Shown here: positions 10,158 to 18,424 of the stretch, piece after piece
Position numbering within the stretch: the first letter of the stretch is position 1
Layout of the letters: every line of letters starts with the position of its first letter
NCBI RefSeq assembly: GCF_000770795.1
Contig: NZ_JRKJ01000016.1
Span: 1 to 64,000, forward strand
Reading direction: 5' to 3'
Length of the DNA: 64,000 nt
DNA from: Lysobacter dokdonensis DS-58
GTDB lineage: Bacteria > Pseudomonadota > Gammaproteobacteria > Xanthomonadales > Xanthomonadaceae
Program-made: the position numbers and the translations under genes
The notes under the pieces: generated by a model
Told to the model about the DNA's origin: nothing
The model's database searches: none
What the model saw: only the letters and a program-made list of their open reading frames with translations

Positions 10158-11621
10158 GTGTCGCTGACCATGCATTCCAGGCAACCCATCCGCGGCCTCG
10201 TGGTTGGCGCCGCGCTGTCACTGTTGCTCCTCGGTGGTTGCCAGCGTGCGGACAACGCCACTGCGCCGGCAGCCGCTGCCACGCAGGCTCCGCCCGCCGC
10301 TGCGGGCGCGCGCGCGGCGCAAGTGCGCGCACTCGCGCGCGATGCGTATGTGTGGGGCTATCCCATCGTCGACAACTACCGCGTCATGGATGCCTACGTG
10401 CTCGACCCGAGGAACCCCGAGTACAAGGGGCCGTTCAACACGATCCGCAACAACGCGCGCCTGTACACGCCGGAGGACCGCGCGATCCAGACGCCCAACT
10501 CCGACACGCCGTATTCGATGGTGTGGCTCGACCTGCGCGCCGAACCGCTCGTGCTGACGGTGCCGGAGATCGAAGCCGACCGCTACTACGCCGTGCAGTT
10601 GATCGACGCGTACACACACAACGTCGGTTACATCGGCAGCCGCACGACCGGCAACAAGGCCGGGCGGTATCTCATCGCGGGCCCGGACTGGAAGGGCGAA
10701 GCGCCCGACGGCATCGACAAGGTGTTTCCGATGGAAACGCAGTTCGTGTTCGCGGTCTACCGAACGCAGCTGTTCGGTGCGCAGGACATGGACAACGTGA
10801 GGCGCATCCAGGCCGGCTATGGCGTGCAACCCTTGTCGGCGTACCTCGAGCAACCGGCGCCGTTGCCGCCGCCGCGCGTCGCGTGGGTCAAGCCGGTGTC
10901 GGCGGAGGAACAACGCACGTCGCTGGAGTTCTTCAACGAGTTGTCTTCGGCGCTGCAGTTCATCCCGACGCATCCGCTGGCCGCGGAATTCCGCGCGAAG
11001 CTGGAGTCCGTCGGTTTCGTGCCGGGCCGCCGGTTCGACTGGACGCAGGCCGATCCCGCGGTGCGCGATGCGCTGCTCGCGGGCATGAAGGACGGGCAGG
11101 CGAAGATCGACGAAGCGCGCAAGCGCCGCAACTCCTCGATGGGCCTGTTCGGCACGCGCGAGGACATGCACTACGATCCGCTCGCGCGCGCGCTCGGCGC
11201 GCAGGTCGGCATCTACGCGAACTCGCCGGAAGAGGCGATGTACACCTCGTACGAAGCCGACGCGAACGGCGCGCGCCTGGATGCCTCGAAGCAGCGTTAC
11301 CGCCTGCGCTTCCCGAAGGGCGGGCTCCCGCCGGTGAAGGGCTTCTGGTCGATGACGATGTACGACCTGCCCGGGCAGTTGCTGGTCGACAACCCGTTGG
11401 ATCGTTACCTCATCAATTCGACGATGCTCGACACGCTCGAGCGCGACCCCGATGGCGGCATCACGCTGTACCTGCAGAAGGACTCGCCGGGCAAGGACAA
11501 GGAAAGCAACTGGCTGCCCACGCCGAACGGCCCGTTCTTCGCCGTCTTGCGCAACTACTGGCCGGACGCGTCGATCGTCGACGGCAAGTGGCAAGCGCCG
11601 AAGATCGAGCCGGCACCGTAA
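10158..11621 (+). CDS. DUF1254/DUF1214 domain lipoprotein
   Basis: 487 residues. The N-terminus has a lipoprotein signal ending LLLLGGC, then an Ala/Pro linker. The DUF1254 region is recognisable from ARDAYVWGYPIVDNYRVMDAY and NTPNSDTPYS-like sequence (TPNSDTPYSMVWLDLRAEP). The C-terminal DUF1214 part includes PPVKGFWSMTMYDLPGQLLV and YLQKDSPG. The domain pair is common in bacteria, with no enzymatic function I can state. I chose GTG at 10158 because GGGGAGA precedes it by 6 bases; an ATG at 10170 lacks such spacing. Lipidation predicts an envelope location. Confidence 0.85.
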   Translation: MSLTMHSRQPIRGLVVGAALSLLLLGGCQRADNATAPAAAATQAPPAAAGARAAQVRALARDAYVWGYPIVDNYRVMDAYVLDPRNPEYKGPFNTIRNNARLYTPEDRAIQTPNSDTPYSMVWLDLRAEPLVLTVPEIEADRYYAVQLIDAYTHNVGYIGSRTTGNKAGRYLIAGPDWKGEAPDGIDKVFPMETQFVFAVYRTQLFGAQDMDNVRRIQAGYGVQPLSAYLEQPAPLPPPRVAWVKPVSAEEQRTSLEFFNELSSALQFIPTHPLAAEFRAKLESVGFVPGRRFDWTQADPAVRDALLAGMKDGQAKIDEARKRRNSSMGLFGTREDMHYDPLARALGAQVGIYANSPEEAMYTSYEADANGARLDASKQRYRLRFPKGGLPPVKGFWSMTMYDLPGQLLVDNPLDRYLINSTMLDTLERDPDGGITLYLQKDSPGKDKESNWLPTPNGPFFAVLRNYWPDASIVDGKWQAPKIEPAP

Positions 11622-11693
11622 GCCGCGGCTTCACGCCCCCGCATGGCGGCACGTGCGAGCGTCCGGCTTCCTCGTCCGCGCCGGGTGTCCGCC

Positions 11694-12467
11694 ATGTTCC
11701 GCATGCTGCAGGCCGTGCTCGTCGCGATCGCCTTGAGCGCCTGCGTCGCGAAGGGCGACCCCTCGCAACCGATCCCCACGGCGACGCTGCCGGCCAAGGC
11801 CGCCAAGGCCGAGCGCCTCGTCATCGTGCTGCCTGGCCGCGCGGACGACCTCGCGCGGTTGCAGAACAGCGGCGTCGCCGATTCCATCCACGACGCGTGG
11901 CCCGACGCCGACGTCGTGTTCGCCGAGCTGACGCTCGATTTCTATCGCGAAGGCGATGCACCCAAACGCCTGCGCACCGAGGTCGTCGAACCGTTGCGCG
12001 CGCGCGGCTATCGCGAAGTGTGGATGGCCGGTGCGTCGATGGGCGGCATGGGTACCTTGATGTACGACGCGCAATTCCCCGGCGAGCTGGACGGGATGAT
12101 CCTGCTCGCGCCGTACCTGGGCGACTTCAACCTGCTGCTGGAAATCGACAAGGCCGGCGGCGTGCGCAAGTGGAACGGCGGTGCGCCGCAGGGATTCACC
12201 GAACAAAGTTGGCAACGCGACGTGTGGCGTTACATCAAGACCCTCGCCGACGATCCGAAGCGCAGCCAGCGCATCTGGCTCGCCTACGGCGACGAAGATC
12301 GCCTGCGCAAGGCGATGCCGTTGTTCGTGCCTGCGTTGCACGAGAAGCAAGTGTTCGTGCGCGATGGTGGCCATACCTGGCGCGTGTGGACGCCGGCGAC
12401 GCGCGAGATGCTGCGTGCGATCGATGCGCAGCGCGATACCCCCCAGGCAGCGCGCGTCGGGCGTTGA
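11694..12467 (+). CDS. Alpha/beta-hydrolase lipoprotein
   Basis: 257 residues. A short signal (MFRMLQAVLVAIALSAC) ends at a lipobox Cys. The hydrolase core shows an early LVIVLPGRADD strand, a nucleophile elbow GASMGG with the Ser in AGASMGGMGT, an acidic residue in YGDEDRL and a His in DGGHTWRVW. This makes a complete Ser-Asp-His triad candidate. The substrate is unknown; an esterase-like activity in the periplasm or outer membrane is inferred. It lies 72 bases after the DUF1254 lipoprotein on the same strand, so co-transcription is possible. The stop nearly meets the oppositely oriented kinase gene. Confidence 0.82.
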   Translation: MFRMLQAVLVAIALSACVAKGDPSQPIPTATLPAKAAKAERLVIVLPGRADDLARLQNSGVADSIHDAWPDADVVFAELTLDFYREGDAPKRLRTEVVEPLRARGYREVWMAGASMGGMGTLMYDAQFPGELDGMILLAPYLGDFNLLLEIDKAGGVRKWNGGAPQGFTEQSWQRDVWRYIKTLADDPKRSQRIWLAYGDEDRLRKAMPLFVPALHEKQVFVRDGGHTWRVWTPATREMLRAIDAQRDTPQAARVGR

Positions 12468-12475
12468 CGCGCTGA

Positions 12476-14497
12476 TCAGGCCGCGACGACGCGCTGCGCC
12501 ACCGCGACCTCGACCGGCAGGCAGATCCGGAACTTCGATCCGAGCCCCAGTCCGGGGCTCGTCGCCTTGATCGTGCCGCCGTGCAGTTGCACGAGGCTGC
12601 GCACCAGGGCCAGGCCGATGCCGAGGCCGCCTTCGTTGCGATCGGGCGTCGGTTCGGCCTGCACGAACAGGTCGAACACGCGCGGCACCAGCGACGCGTC
12701 CATGCCGATGCCGTCGTCTTCGACCTCGATGCAGGCCAGATTGTCCTCGACGTCGAAGCGCACGTCGATGTGGCCGTGGTCGGGCGTGTACTTGGCGGCG
12801 TTGTTGAGCAGGTTGGCGAACACCTGCGTCATGCGCGCCGCATCGCCCTGCACGCGCACCGGGCCGTCGGGGAGCGAAACACGCACCGAATGCTGTTTGC
12901 GCGCGATCAGCGGCGCGACCTGTTCCAGCGCCTGCCGCACCGCATGCGCGAGATCCATTTCGCGCACGTCGAGCGCAGCCTGCCCCTGTGTGACGCGCGA
13001 GACGTCGAGCAGGTCGTTGACCAGGTGCGTCATGTGCTGCACCTGGCGTTCGATGATCGCGCTGGCCTCGCGCACGCGGTCGGCGTCGTCGGGCGCCATG
13101 CGCAGCAGCGAGGCCGCGGTGGCGATCGGCGCGAGCGGGTTGCGCAATTCGTGCGCCAGGATCGCGAGGAACCGGTCCTTGCGCTGGTCGGCGTCGCGCA
13201 GGAGCATTTCGCTGCGCGACAGCGCCTCCTGCACGAGCTTCTGCTCGTTGATGTCGGTGCACGTGCCCATCCAGCGCACGATCGCGCCGGACGCATCGCG
13301 GATCGGCAGCGCCAGGCCGAGCACCCAGCGGTACTCGCCGCTGCGGTGGCGCAGGCGATATTCGATTTCGTACGGCGCGCCCGTCGCGAGGCTGTGCCGC
13401 CAGCGCTCCCACGCGCGCGCCTGGTCGTCGGGATGGAACATCCCGTTCCAGGCTTCGCCGTCGGTGGAGCCTTCCGGCACGCCGGTGTAGGCGTACCACT
13501 GCGGGTTGTAGTAGTCGTGGTAGCCGTCGGGCAAGGTCGACCACACCATCTGCGGGATCATCTCCGCGACGGTGCGGAACCGTTGCTCGCTCACGCGCAG
13601 CGCATCGAGCGCGGACTCGCGGTCGGTGACGTCGTGGCCCTGCACGAAGATCGCGTGCGATTTCCCGTCGTCGCCGACGATCGGCTGGAAGACGAAGTCG
13701 ACGTAACGCGGGTGCAACTCACCGCCCGTGGAGGCCAGGCGCACTTCCATGCCGCGGCCGACGAAGCGCCGCCCGGTCTGGCGCACCTGGTCGAGCAGGT
13801 TGATGTAGTTCTGTTCGACGATCTCGGGCAACGCGTCGCTGAGCTTGCGGCCGATGAGGTCGCTGCGCCCGACCAATTCCTCGTAGGCGTCGTTCGCGAT
13901 CTCGAAGACGTAGTCCTTGCCCGAGATCACCGCCATGAAGCCGGGCGCCTGATCGAACAGCGACATCAGGTGCCGGCGTTGCGCTTCGAGCGCGCTGTTG
14001 GCGTCCTGCACCGCGCGGGCGCGCGATACGACGCCTTGCCAGAGTTGTTCGGGCGTCGCGCCCTGCGACTTGCGGACTTCCTCGAGTTCGACGCGCGTGC
14101 GTTCGACTTCGGTCACGTCCGTCGTGTGCTGCAGCACGGCGTCGACTTCGCCGTCGGCGTCGAACAGCGGCGTGTGGGTCGCGCTCCAGAAACGTTCTTC
14201 GACCACGCGGCCCGTCGGAGTCTCGCGCTCGATGGTGTACGGCACGAGCGCCAGCATGTCGGCGCGCCCCGTGTCGAACACGCGCAGGATCGAACGGCGC
14301 ACGGCATCGCTCTGCGACTGTCCCGACGCGTCGACTTCACCCGGGAAGGCGTCGAACACCCGGCGTCCGACCAACGCCTCGGGCATCGTGCCGATGATCG
14401 ACGCATAGGCGTCGTTGACCGCCAGATAGCGGAGGTCGCGATCGACCACCATGTAGGGGTTCGGCGAGTGGCGGAAGAGCGCTTCGAAATCGACCAC
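12476..14497 (-). CDS. Soluble multi-PAS sensor histidine kinase
   Basis: 673 residues, no membrane segment, so a cytoplasmic sensor. Three PAS domains occupy about 5-130, 175-290 and 300-420 (the last a PAS_3 type ending RWMGTCTDINEQ). The HisKA helix has its phospho-acceptor His at about 449 in AHELRNPLAP. The ATPase part shows the N box (VFANLLNNAAKYT), GIGMD and GGLGIGLALVRSL. There is no receiver domain and no adjacent response regulator, so the partner is elsewhere. I chose GTG at 14497 because GGAG lies 6 bases upstream; the longest frame would need TTG at 14530. Confidence 0.9.
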   Translation of the reverse strand: MVDFEALFRHSPNPYMVVDRDLRYLAVNDAYASIIGTMPEALVGRRVFDAFPGEVDASGQSQSDAVRRSILRVFDTGRADMLALVPYTIERETPTGRVVEERFWSATHTPLFDADGEVDAVLQHTTDVTEVERTRVELEEVRKSQGATPEQLWQGVVSRARAVQDANSALEAQRRHLMSLFDQAPGFMAVISGKDYVFEIANDAYEELVGRSDLIGRKLSDALPEIVEQNYINLLDQVRQTGRRFVGRGMEVRLASTGGELHPRYVDFVFQPIVGDDGKSHAIFVQGHDVTDRESALDALRVSEQRFRTVAEMIPQMVWSTLPDGYHDYYNPQWYAYTGVPEGSTDGEAWNGMFHPDDQARAWERWRHSLATGAPYEIEYRLRHRSGEYRWVLGLALPIRDASGAIVRWMGTCTDINEQKLVQEALSRSEMLLRDADQRKDRFLAILAHELRNPLAPIATAASLLRMAPDDADRVREASAIIERQVQHMTHLVNDLLDVSRVTQGQAALDVREMDLAHAVRQALEQVAPLIARKQHSVRVSLPDGPVRVQGDAARMTQVFANLLNNAAKYTPDHGHIDVRFDVEDNLACIEVEDDGIGMDASLVPRVFDLFVQAEPTPDRNEGGLGIGLALVRSLVQLHGGTIKATSPGLGLGSKFRICLPVEVAVAQRVVAA

Positions 14498-14544
14498 ACG
14501 AGGCTCCGGCACTCGCTTGCAGGATCGCAATGGCCGGGGATTGT

Positions 14545-14570
14545 GAAGAACGCCCCGTCAGGGCGTCTTC
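14545..14570 (-). terminator. Hairpin between galE and the kinase gene
   Basis: Arms GAAGAACGCCC (14545-14555) and GGGCGTCTTC (14561-14570) pair with one bulged base around CGTCA. It starts 7 bases after the galE stop and ends about 50 bases before the kinase start, both on the minus strand. It has no long T run, so it may be a partial terminator or attenuator between the two genes. Confidence 0.5.
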
Positions 14571-14576
14571 ACATGC

Positions 14577-15551
14577 TCAGTACGGCTGGTTGCGATGCCA
14601 CCGCAGGGCCGTTTCGAGGATCGGCGCGAGCGTGTCGTATGCCGGCGCCCACCCCAGCGCGGCGCGGGCCTTGTCGCTCGCGGCGACCAGCACGGCGGGG
14701 TCGCCGGCGCGGCGGGGCTCGACCGAAAACGAGATCGCGCGGCCGCTCACCGCTTCGGCCGCGGCGATCACCTCGCGCACGGAGAAGCCCTGGCCATTGC
14801 CGAGGTTGAAGGTGTGCGCGCCCGCGTTGGTGTCGAGGAACGCCAACGCGCGCAGGTGCGCTTCGGCCAGGTCGTCGACGTGCACGTAATCGCGCACGCA
14901 GGTGCCGTCGCGCGTGTCGTAATCCTCGCCGAAGACTTTCAGCGCGGGCCCGGTGCCCAGCGCGGCGCGCAGCACGTTCGGGATCAGGTGTGTTTCCGGC
15001 GAATGCGATTCGCCGATGGTCGCCTCGGGGCTCGCGCCGGCGGCGTTGAAGTAACGCAGCGCCACCGAGCGCAGCCCGTACGCGCCGGCCGCATCGGCGA
15101 GGATGCGCTCGACCATCAATTTGCTTGCGCCGTAGGGATTGATCGGCTGCTTCGGGTGTTCTTCGTCGATGCGGTCGCTGTGCGGATGGCCGAACACGGC
15201 AGCGGTCGAGGAGAACACCAGGCGCTCGACGCCATGCGCGCGCATCGCTTCCAGCAGGTTGAGCGTGCCGGTGACGTTGGCGGCGTAGTACGCGTAGGGA
15301 TCCAGGACGGATTCGCCCACCAGCGACCGCGCGCAGAAATGCATGACCGCATCGAATCGCCGGCCGTCGAACGCGCGGGCGAGCGATGCCGGATCGAGCA
15401 CGTCGGCCTCGACGAGCTCGCCCCACTGCACCGCTTCGCGATGACCGGTGGAAAGGTTGTCGAGGACGGTCACGCGATGGTCGCGCAGGGCCAGCCAGCG
15501 GGCCATGTGGCTGCCGATGTACCCCGCACCACCGCAAACGAGAATGTGCAT
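14577..15551 (-). CDS. galE: UDP-glucose 4-epimerase
   Basis: 324 residues, an extended short-chain dehydrogenase. The NAD-binding Gly motif GGAGYIGSH is at 7-15, the catalytic SST at about 114-116 (VFSSTAAVFG) and the YxxxK motif NPYGASK at Y140/K144. GalE-type RYFNAAGA and RDYVHVDDLA follow. Known role: interconversion of UDP-glucose and UDP-galactose for surface polysaccharide or galactose use. Start is MHILVCGG. It diverges from the patatin gene with a 75-base gap and is followed by a hairpin. No other Leloir genes are nearby. Confidence 0.93.
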   Translation of the reverse strand: MHILVCGGAGYIGSHMARWLALRDHRVTVLDNLSTGHREAVQWGELVEADVLDPASLARAFDGRRFDAVMHFCARSLVGESVLDPYAYYAANVTGTLNLLEAMRAHGVERLVFSSTAAVFGHPHSDRIDEEHPKQPINPYGASKLMVERILADAAGAYGLRSVALRYFNAAGASPEATIGESHSPETHLIPNVLRAALGTGPALKVFGEDYDTRDGTCVRDYVHVDDLAEAHLRALAFLDTNAGAHTFNLGNGQGFSVREVIAAAEAVSGRAISFSVEPRRAGDPAVLVAASDKARAALGWAPAYDTLAPILETALRWHRNQPY

Positions 15552-15626
15552 CCGGGCATGGTGACCGGTTGCATCGCCGGCCCGCAAGGGCCAAGGTCGC
15601 CCCATCGCGAGGCATGGAGCATGGCG

Positions 15627-17468
15627 ATGAAATATTGCGACCTGGTCATGAAGGGCGGGATCACCAGCGGCATCGTGTATCCCAACGCGGTGCTGGCGCT
15701 GGCGCGCGAGTTCCGTTTCAAGAGCGTCGGCGGGACGTCGGCGGGCGCGATCGCCGCGGCGGTGACCGCGGCGGCGGCCTGCGGCGACCGGCGCAGGGCC
15801 GCCGGTGCGGCGGCGCACGATTCGGCGGGGGCCGGTTTCGACGGTCTGGCGCAGGTCGCTTCGCAATTGACCACGCAAGGCTTCATCCATCGGCTCTTCC
15901 AGCCCGCGTGGGGCGCGCGCAATGCGTATCGCGCCCTCGTGTGCGCCGCGGGCACGGCGCCGCGGTGGAAGAAGGTCGCGGCCATCGTCGGCGCGATCCT
16001 GGCGACGGCACCGCTCGAATTCGCGCTGGTGTTCGGCCTGTTGCTCGCGTTGGGCTATTCGCTCGCCGGCGGTGGCGGCGTGCTGGCGATGGGGGCGCCG
16101 TCGTTGTTCTGCGCGTACGCGGCCGCGGCGATCTCGGCGGTGCTGCGCGTGGCGCGCGTGGTGCGCGGCAACCTGTTCGGGCTGTGCAACGGGAAGGACG
16201 CGTTGACCGCCTGGCTGCACGAGACCTTGCAACACCTGTCCGGGCAATCGGGGCAAGCGCCGCTCACGTTCGAGGACCTTCGCAGCGCGCCGCGTTTCGA
16301 CGACGAACCCGCGACGCCCGACGCGATCGTCCTGCGCATGATCACCACCAGCATCTCGCATCGCGAGCCCCGCACGCTGCCGTTCCGCGACGTGAAGTTC
16401 TGGTTCCTGCGGGAGGAGTTCGACCGCTTGTTCCCGAAGTCGGTCGTCGACTGGATGGTCGCCAACGGCGGCGCCCCCGAGCACGTCGGCGACAAGGTGT
16501 ATCACCCACTGCCGGGCGACGATCGACTGCCCGTGATCGTCGCCACGCGCATGAGCCTGAGTTTCCCGCTGCTCGTCAGCGCCGTGCCGTTGCACGAACC
16601 CGCGCGCCGCGCATCACCCGAACAGGATGTCGAGCGGGTGCTCGCGGAGCCGGCGAAATCGCAGGTCGACAGCGCCGACCAACTCGCAACCGGCGGTGCC
16701 GAGCGTACTGCGTCGAACATCGCGGCGATGCGCCCGGTGTGGTTTTCCGACGGCGGCATCGGCAGCAATTTCCCGATCCACCTGTTCGATGCCGCGTTGC
16801 CGCTGTGGCCGACCTTCGCGATCGACCTGGTCTACAAGGCCGTCGACGATACGGGCGTCGAGCGCGACGGTGCGGTCTTCCTGCCCGAACGCAATGCCCA
16901 AGGCTGGCAACGCACGTACCAGGCGATCGGCGACCGCAATGCGCCGGCGGACGTCGCGGGGTTCGTGTTCGGCATCGTGGCGACCATGCAGAACTGGCGC
17001 GACCTGTTGCTCGCGCGCGCGCCCGGCCAGCGCGACCGCATCGTGCACGTGGCGCTGGAAGGCGACGAAGGCGGCATGAACCTCGACATGCCGCAGGCGG
17101 TGCTGGAACGCATCGCGGCGAAGGGCACGCAGGCCGGCGAGCGCTTCAACACCTTCTCCTTCGAGAACCACTACTGGATCCGCTGGCGCAACCTCGCCTC
17201 CGGGCTGCAGCGGTATACGCAGCAGGTGGCGCGCACGCACGATGGGCGCCTGCGCGTGCCCGACTACGCGGCGGCGTATGCGTTGCCGGAGTCGGCCGAC
17301 GCGCAGCCGCCGTCGTACGCGTTGCGCGACGAGTTCCAGCGCATCGAGTCGGCGCGGTTGCTGTGGCAGCTCGTCCACCAGGGCGAGGCGTGGGCGGACA
17401 TGCAGACGGATTTGACGCAGGGGGCGCCGAGGCCGTTGCCGCAGTTGGCGATCACGCCGATTTACTGA
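15627..17468 (+). CDS. Patatin-like phospholipase with internal membrane segments
   Basis: 613 residues, longer than a minimal patatin (about 300). An oxyanion-hole Gly region (KGGITSGIVYP) is at about 9-19, the nucleophile elbow GTSAG at 36-40 and the catalytic Asp in FSDGGIGSNFPI, giving the Ser-Asp dyad. A hydrophobic stretch at about 115-175 (IVGAILATAPLEFALVFG and following) could insert in the membrane between the two halves. Known chemistry: hydrolysis of acyl-lipids. I chose the ATG at 15627, with GGAG 7 bases upstream, over the ATG at 15621. Its 3' end overlaps the convergent orphan RHS tip by 17 bases. Confidence 0.88.
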   Translation: MKYCDLVMKGGITSGIVYPNAVLALAREFRFKSVGGTSAGAIAAAVTAAAACGDRRRAAGAAAHDSAGAGFDGLAQVASQLTTQGFIHRLFQPAWGARNAYRALVCAAGTAPRWKKVAAIVGAILATAPLEFALVFGLLLALGYSLAGGGGVLAMGAPSLFCAYAAAAISAVLRVARVVRGNLFGLCNGKDALTAWLHETLQHLSGQSGQAPLTFEDLRSAPRFDDEPATPDAIVLRMITTSISHREPRTLPFRDVKFWFLREEFDRLFPKSVVDWMVANGGAPEHVGDKVYHPLPGDDRLPVIVATRMSLSFPLLVSAVPLHEPARRASPEQDVERVLAEPAKSQVDSADQLATGGAERTASNIAAMRPVWFSDGGIGSNFPIHLFDAALPLWPTFAIDLVYKAVDDTGVERDGAVFLPERNAQGWQRTYQAIGDRNAPADVAGFVFGIVATMQNWRDLLLARAPGQRDRIVHVALEGDEGGMNLDMPQAVLERIAAKGTQAGERFNTFSFENHYWIRWRNLASGLQRYTQQVARTHDGRLRVPDYAAAYALPESADAQPPSYALRDEFQRIESARLLWQLVHQGEAWADMQTDLTQGAPRPLPQLAITPIY

Positions 17469-17787
17469 CCTCCCTCCCGCACGAGTGCATCCCTTCCTTG
17501 CTCCCAAGTAACGCCAACCTTGTTAGCGGCATGTTTGCGGACTCTTCCATCATCGAAAGCCCCAGCTCATCGACCCTCGACTGAAGCGCCAAATACCGAT
17601 CGTTATCTTCGACCGGACATTCTTTCAGCTGTTCATTGAGCACTTCCATTTGAACACTCAGCTCGCGGATTTCCTGAGGTGCCTTGGTCGCTTGCCAAAA
17701 GTCATACCTTTGCACAAGCAGGTTGACCGCACCACAGACGCCGAACGAATACAGTTGCGGTGGACCTCTTCCCGAGTCAGGGCGCAA
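17452..17787 (-). pseudogene. Orphan RHS C-terminal tip module (remnant)
   Basis: An open frame of 111 codons with only a TTG start (17787). From YSFGVCGAVNLL it aligns with the last ~100 residues of the RHS protein at 18421-20571: both have FGVC, then a helical region and K[ED]CPV[ED]D.DRY.AL. The part before YSFGVC (RPDSGRGPPQL) does not match the RHS core, so the module is detached from a shell. It directly follows the candidate immunity gene, the classical position of orphan toxin cassettes. An ATG overlapping the immunity stop (17792) is in another frame and soon stops, so decay or recombination stock is likelier than expression. The 3' end overlaps the patatin gene. Base composition is lower in GC than the flanks. 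Confidence 0.6.
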
Positions 17788-17788
17788 C

Positions 17789-18424
17789 TCATGGCGCTTG
17801 TTCCCCTGACATGGAGGCCATCATCCAGCTGCCATCGGGTAGCCGGACATAGGTCATGGACACGGCCTTGTCCTTACACGCTTCCGTTTCCTGCTCGTGC
17901 TTGCAGTAGCGAACGTCGAAATCCTGGCGGTTGGCAGAAATGTGCGTTCGCTGGACGAGTCTCACGCCTGCGTACCGTCTTCCGGGCGGAGGGTGCATCC
18001 GAAAATCCTGCGTCACCCGCGCCTTTGTGACGCCGGACGGGGGCCAGACAACGACGACGGCAAGCACTGCGAGCGTGCCAACCAGCAAGCCCGAGACGAT
18101 CATGAGGACACCAGAGATGCGTCCCTTGTGCCCGGTAACAACCTTCCAGGCGCAAGGCACATGTGCGTTGGGTGCCGGGAACAGACCTGAGACGAGCGAG
18201 TTCACGCCCAAATAGAGCGAATAACAAGCCATCGACGCCAAGCCACCCACGCACATCACCAATCCGACCCATGCAAGCGTCGAGAACTCGCCGGAAGAAA
18301 TACGCGCCGACTGACTCCAAAGAATCAAGCACGCGACGACCAGAGACAGAAGACATCCCAGGCAGGCGATCAGCGTGCGACGCTTGGTTCCCGCCACGGT
18401 TTGGCGATTCATCGATTCGCTCAT
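17789..18424 (-). CDS. Membrane protein, candidate immunity protein for the RHS tip
   Basis: 211 residues, no family recognised. Three clear membrane segments lie at about 15-38 (LIACLGCLLSLVVACLILW), 47-80 (WVGLVMCVGGLASMACYSLY) and 100-128 (VLMIVSGLLVGTLAVLAVVVV). A soluble C-terminal part has several Cys (RYCKHEQETEACKDK). The ATG overlaps the stop of the RHS gene in an ATGA, so it is translationally coupled to it. Its position between a toxin tip and an orphan tip is typical of immunity genes. Immunity function is inferred from context; a membrane immunity protein would suit a toxin acting at the inner membrane. GC is visibly lower than in the housekeeping genes. Confidence 0.7.
   Translation of the reverse strand: MSESMNRQTVAGTKRRTLIACLGCLLSLVVACLILWSQSARISSGEFSTLAWVGLVMCVGGLASMACYSLYLGVNSLVSGLFPAPNAHVPCAWKVVTGHKGRISGVLMIVSGLLVGTLAVLAVVVVWPPSGVTKARVTQDFRMHPPPGRRYAGVRLVQRTHISANRQDFDVRYCKHEQETEACKDKAVSMTYVRLPDGSWMMASMSGEQAP

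Noticed and set aside
12581-14809. Long plus-strand frame opposite the PAS kinase
   Set aside because: Shadow frame; the minus-strand kinase has intact motifs.
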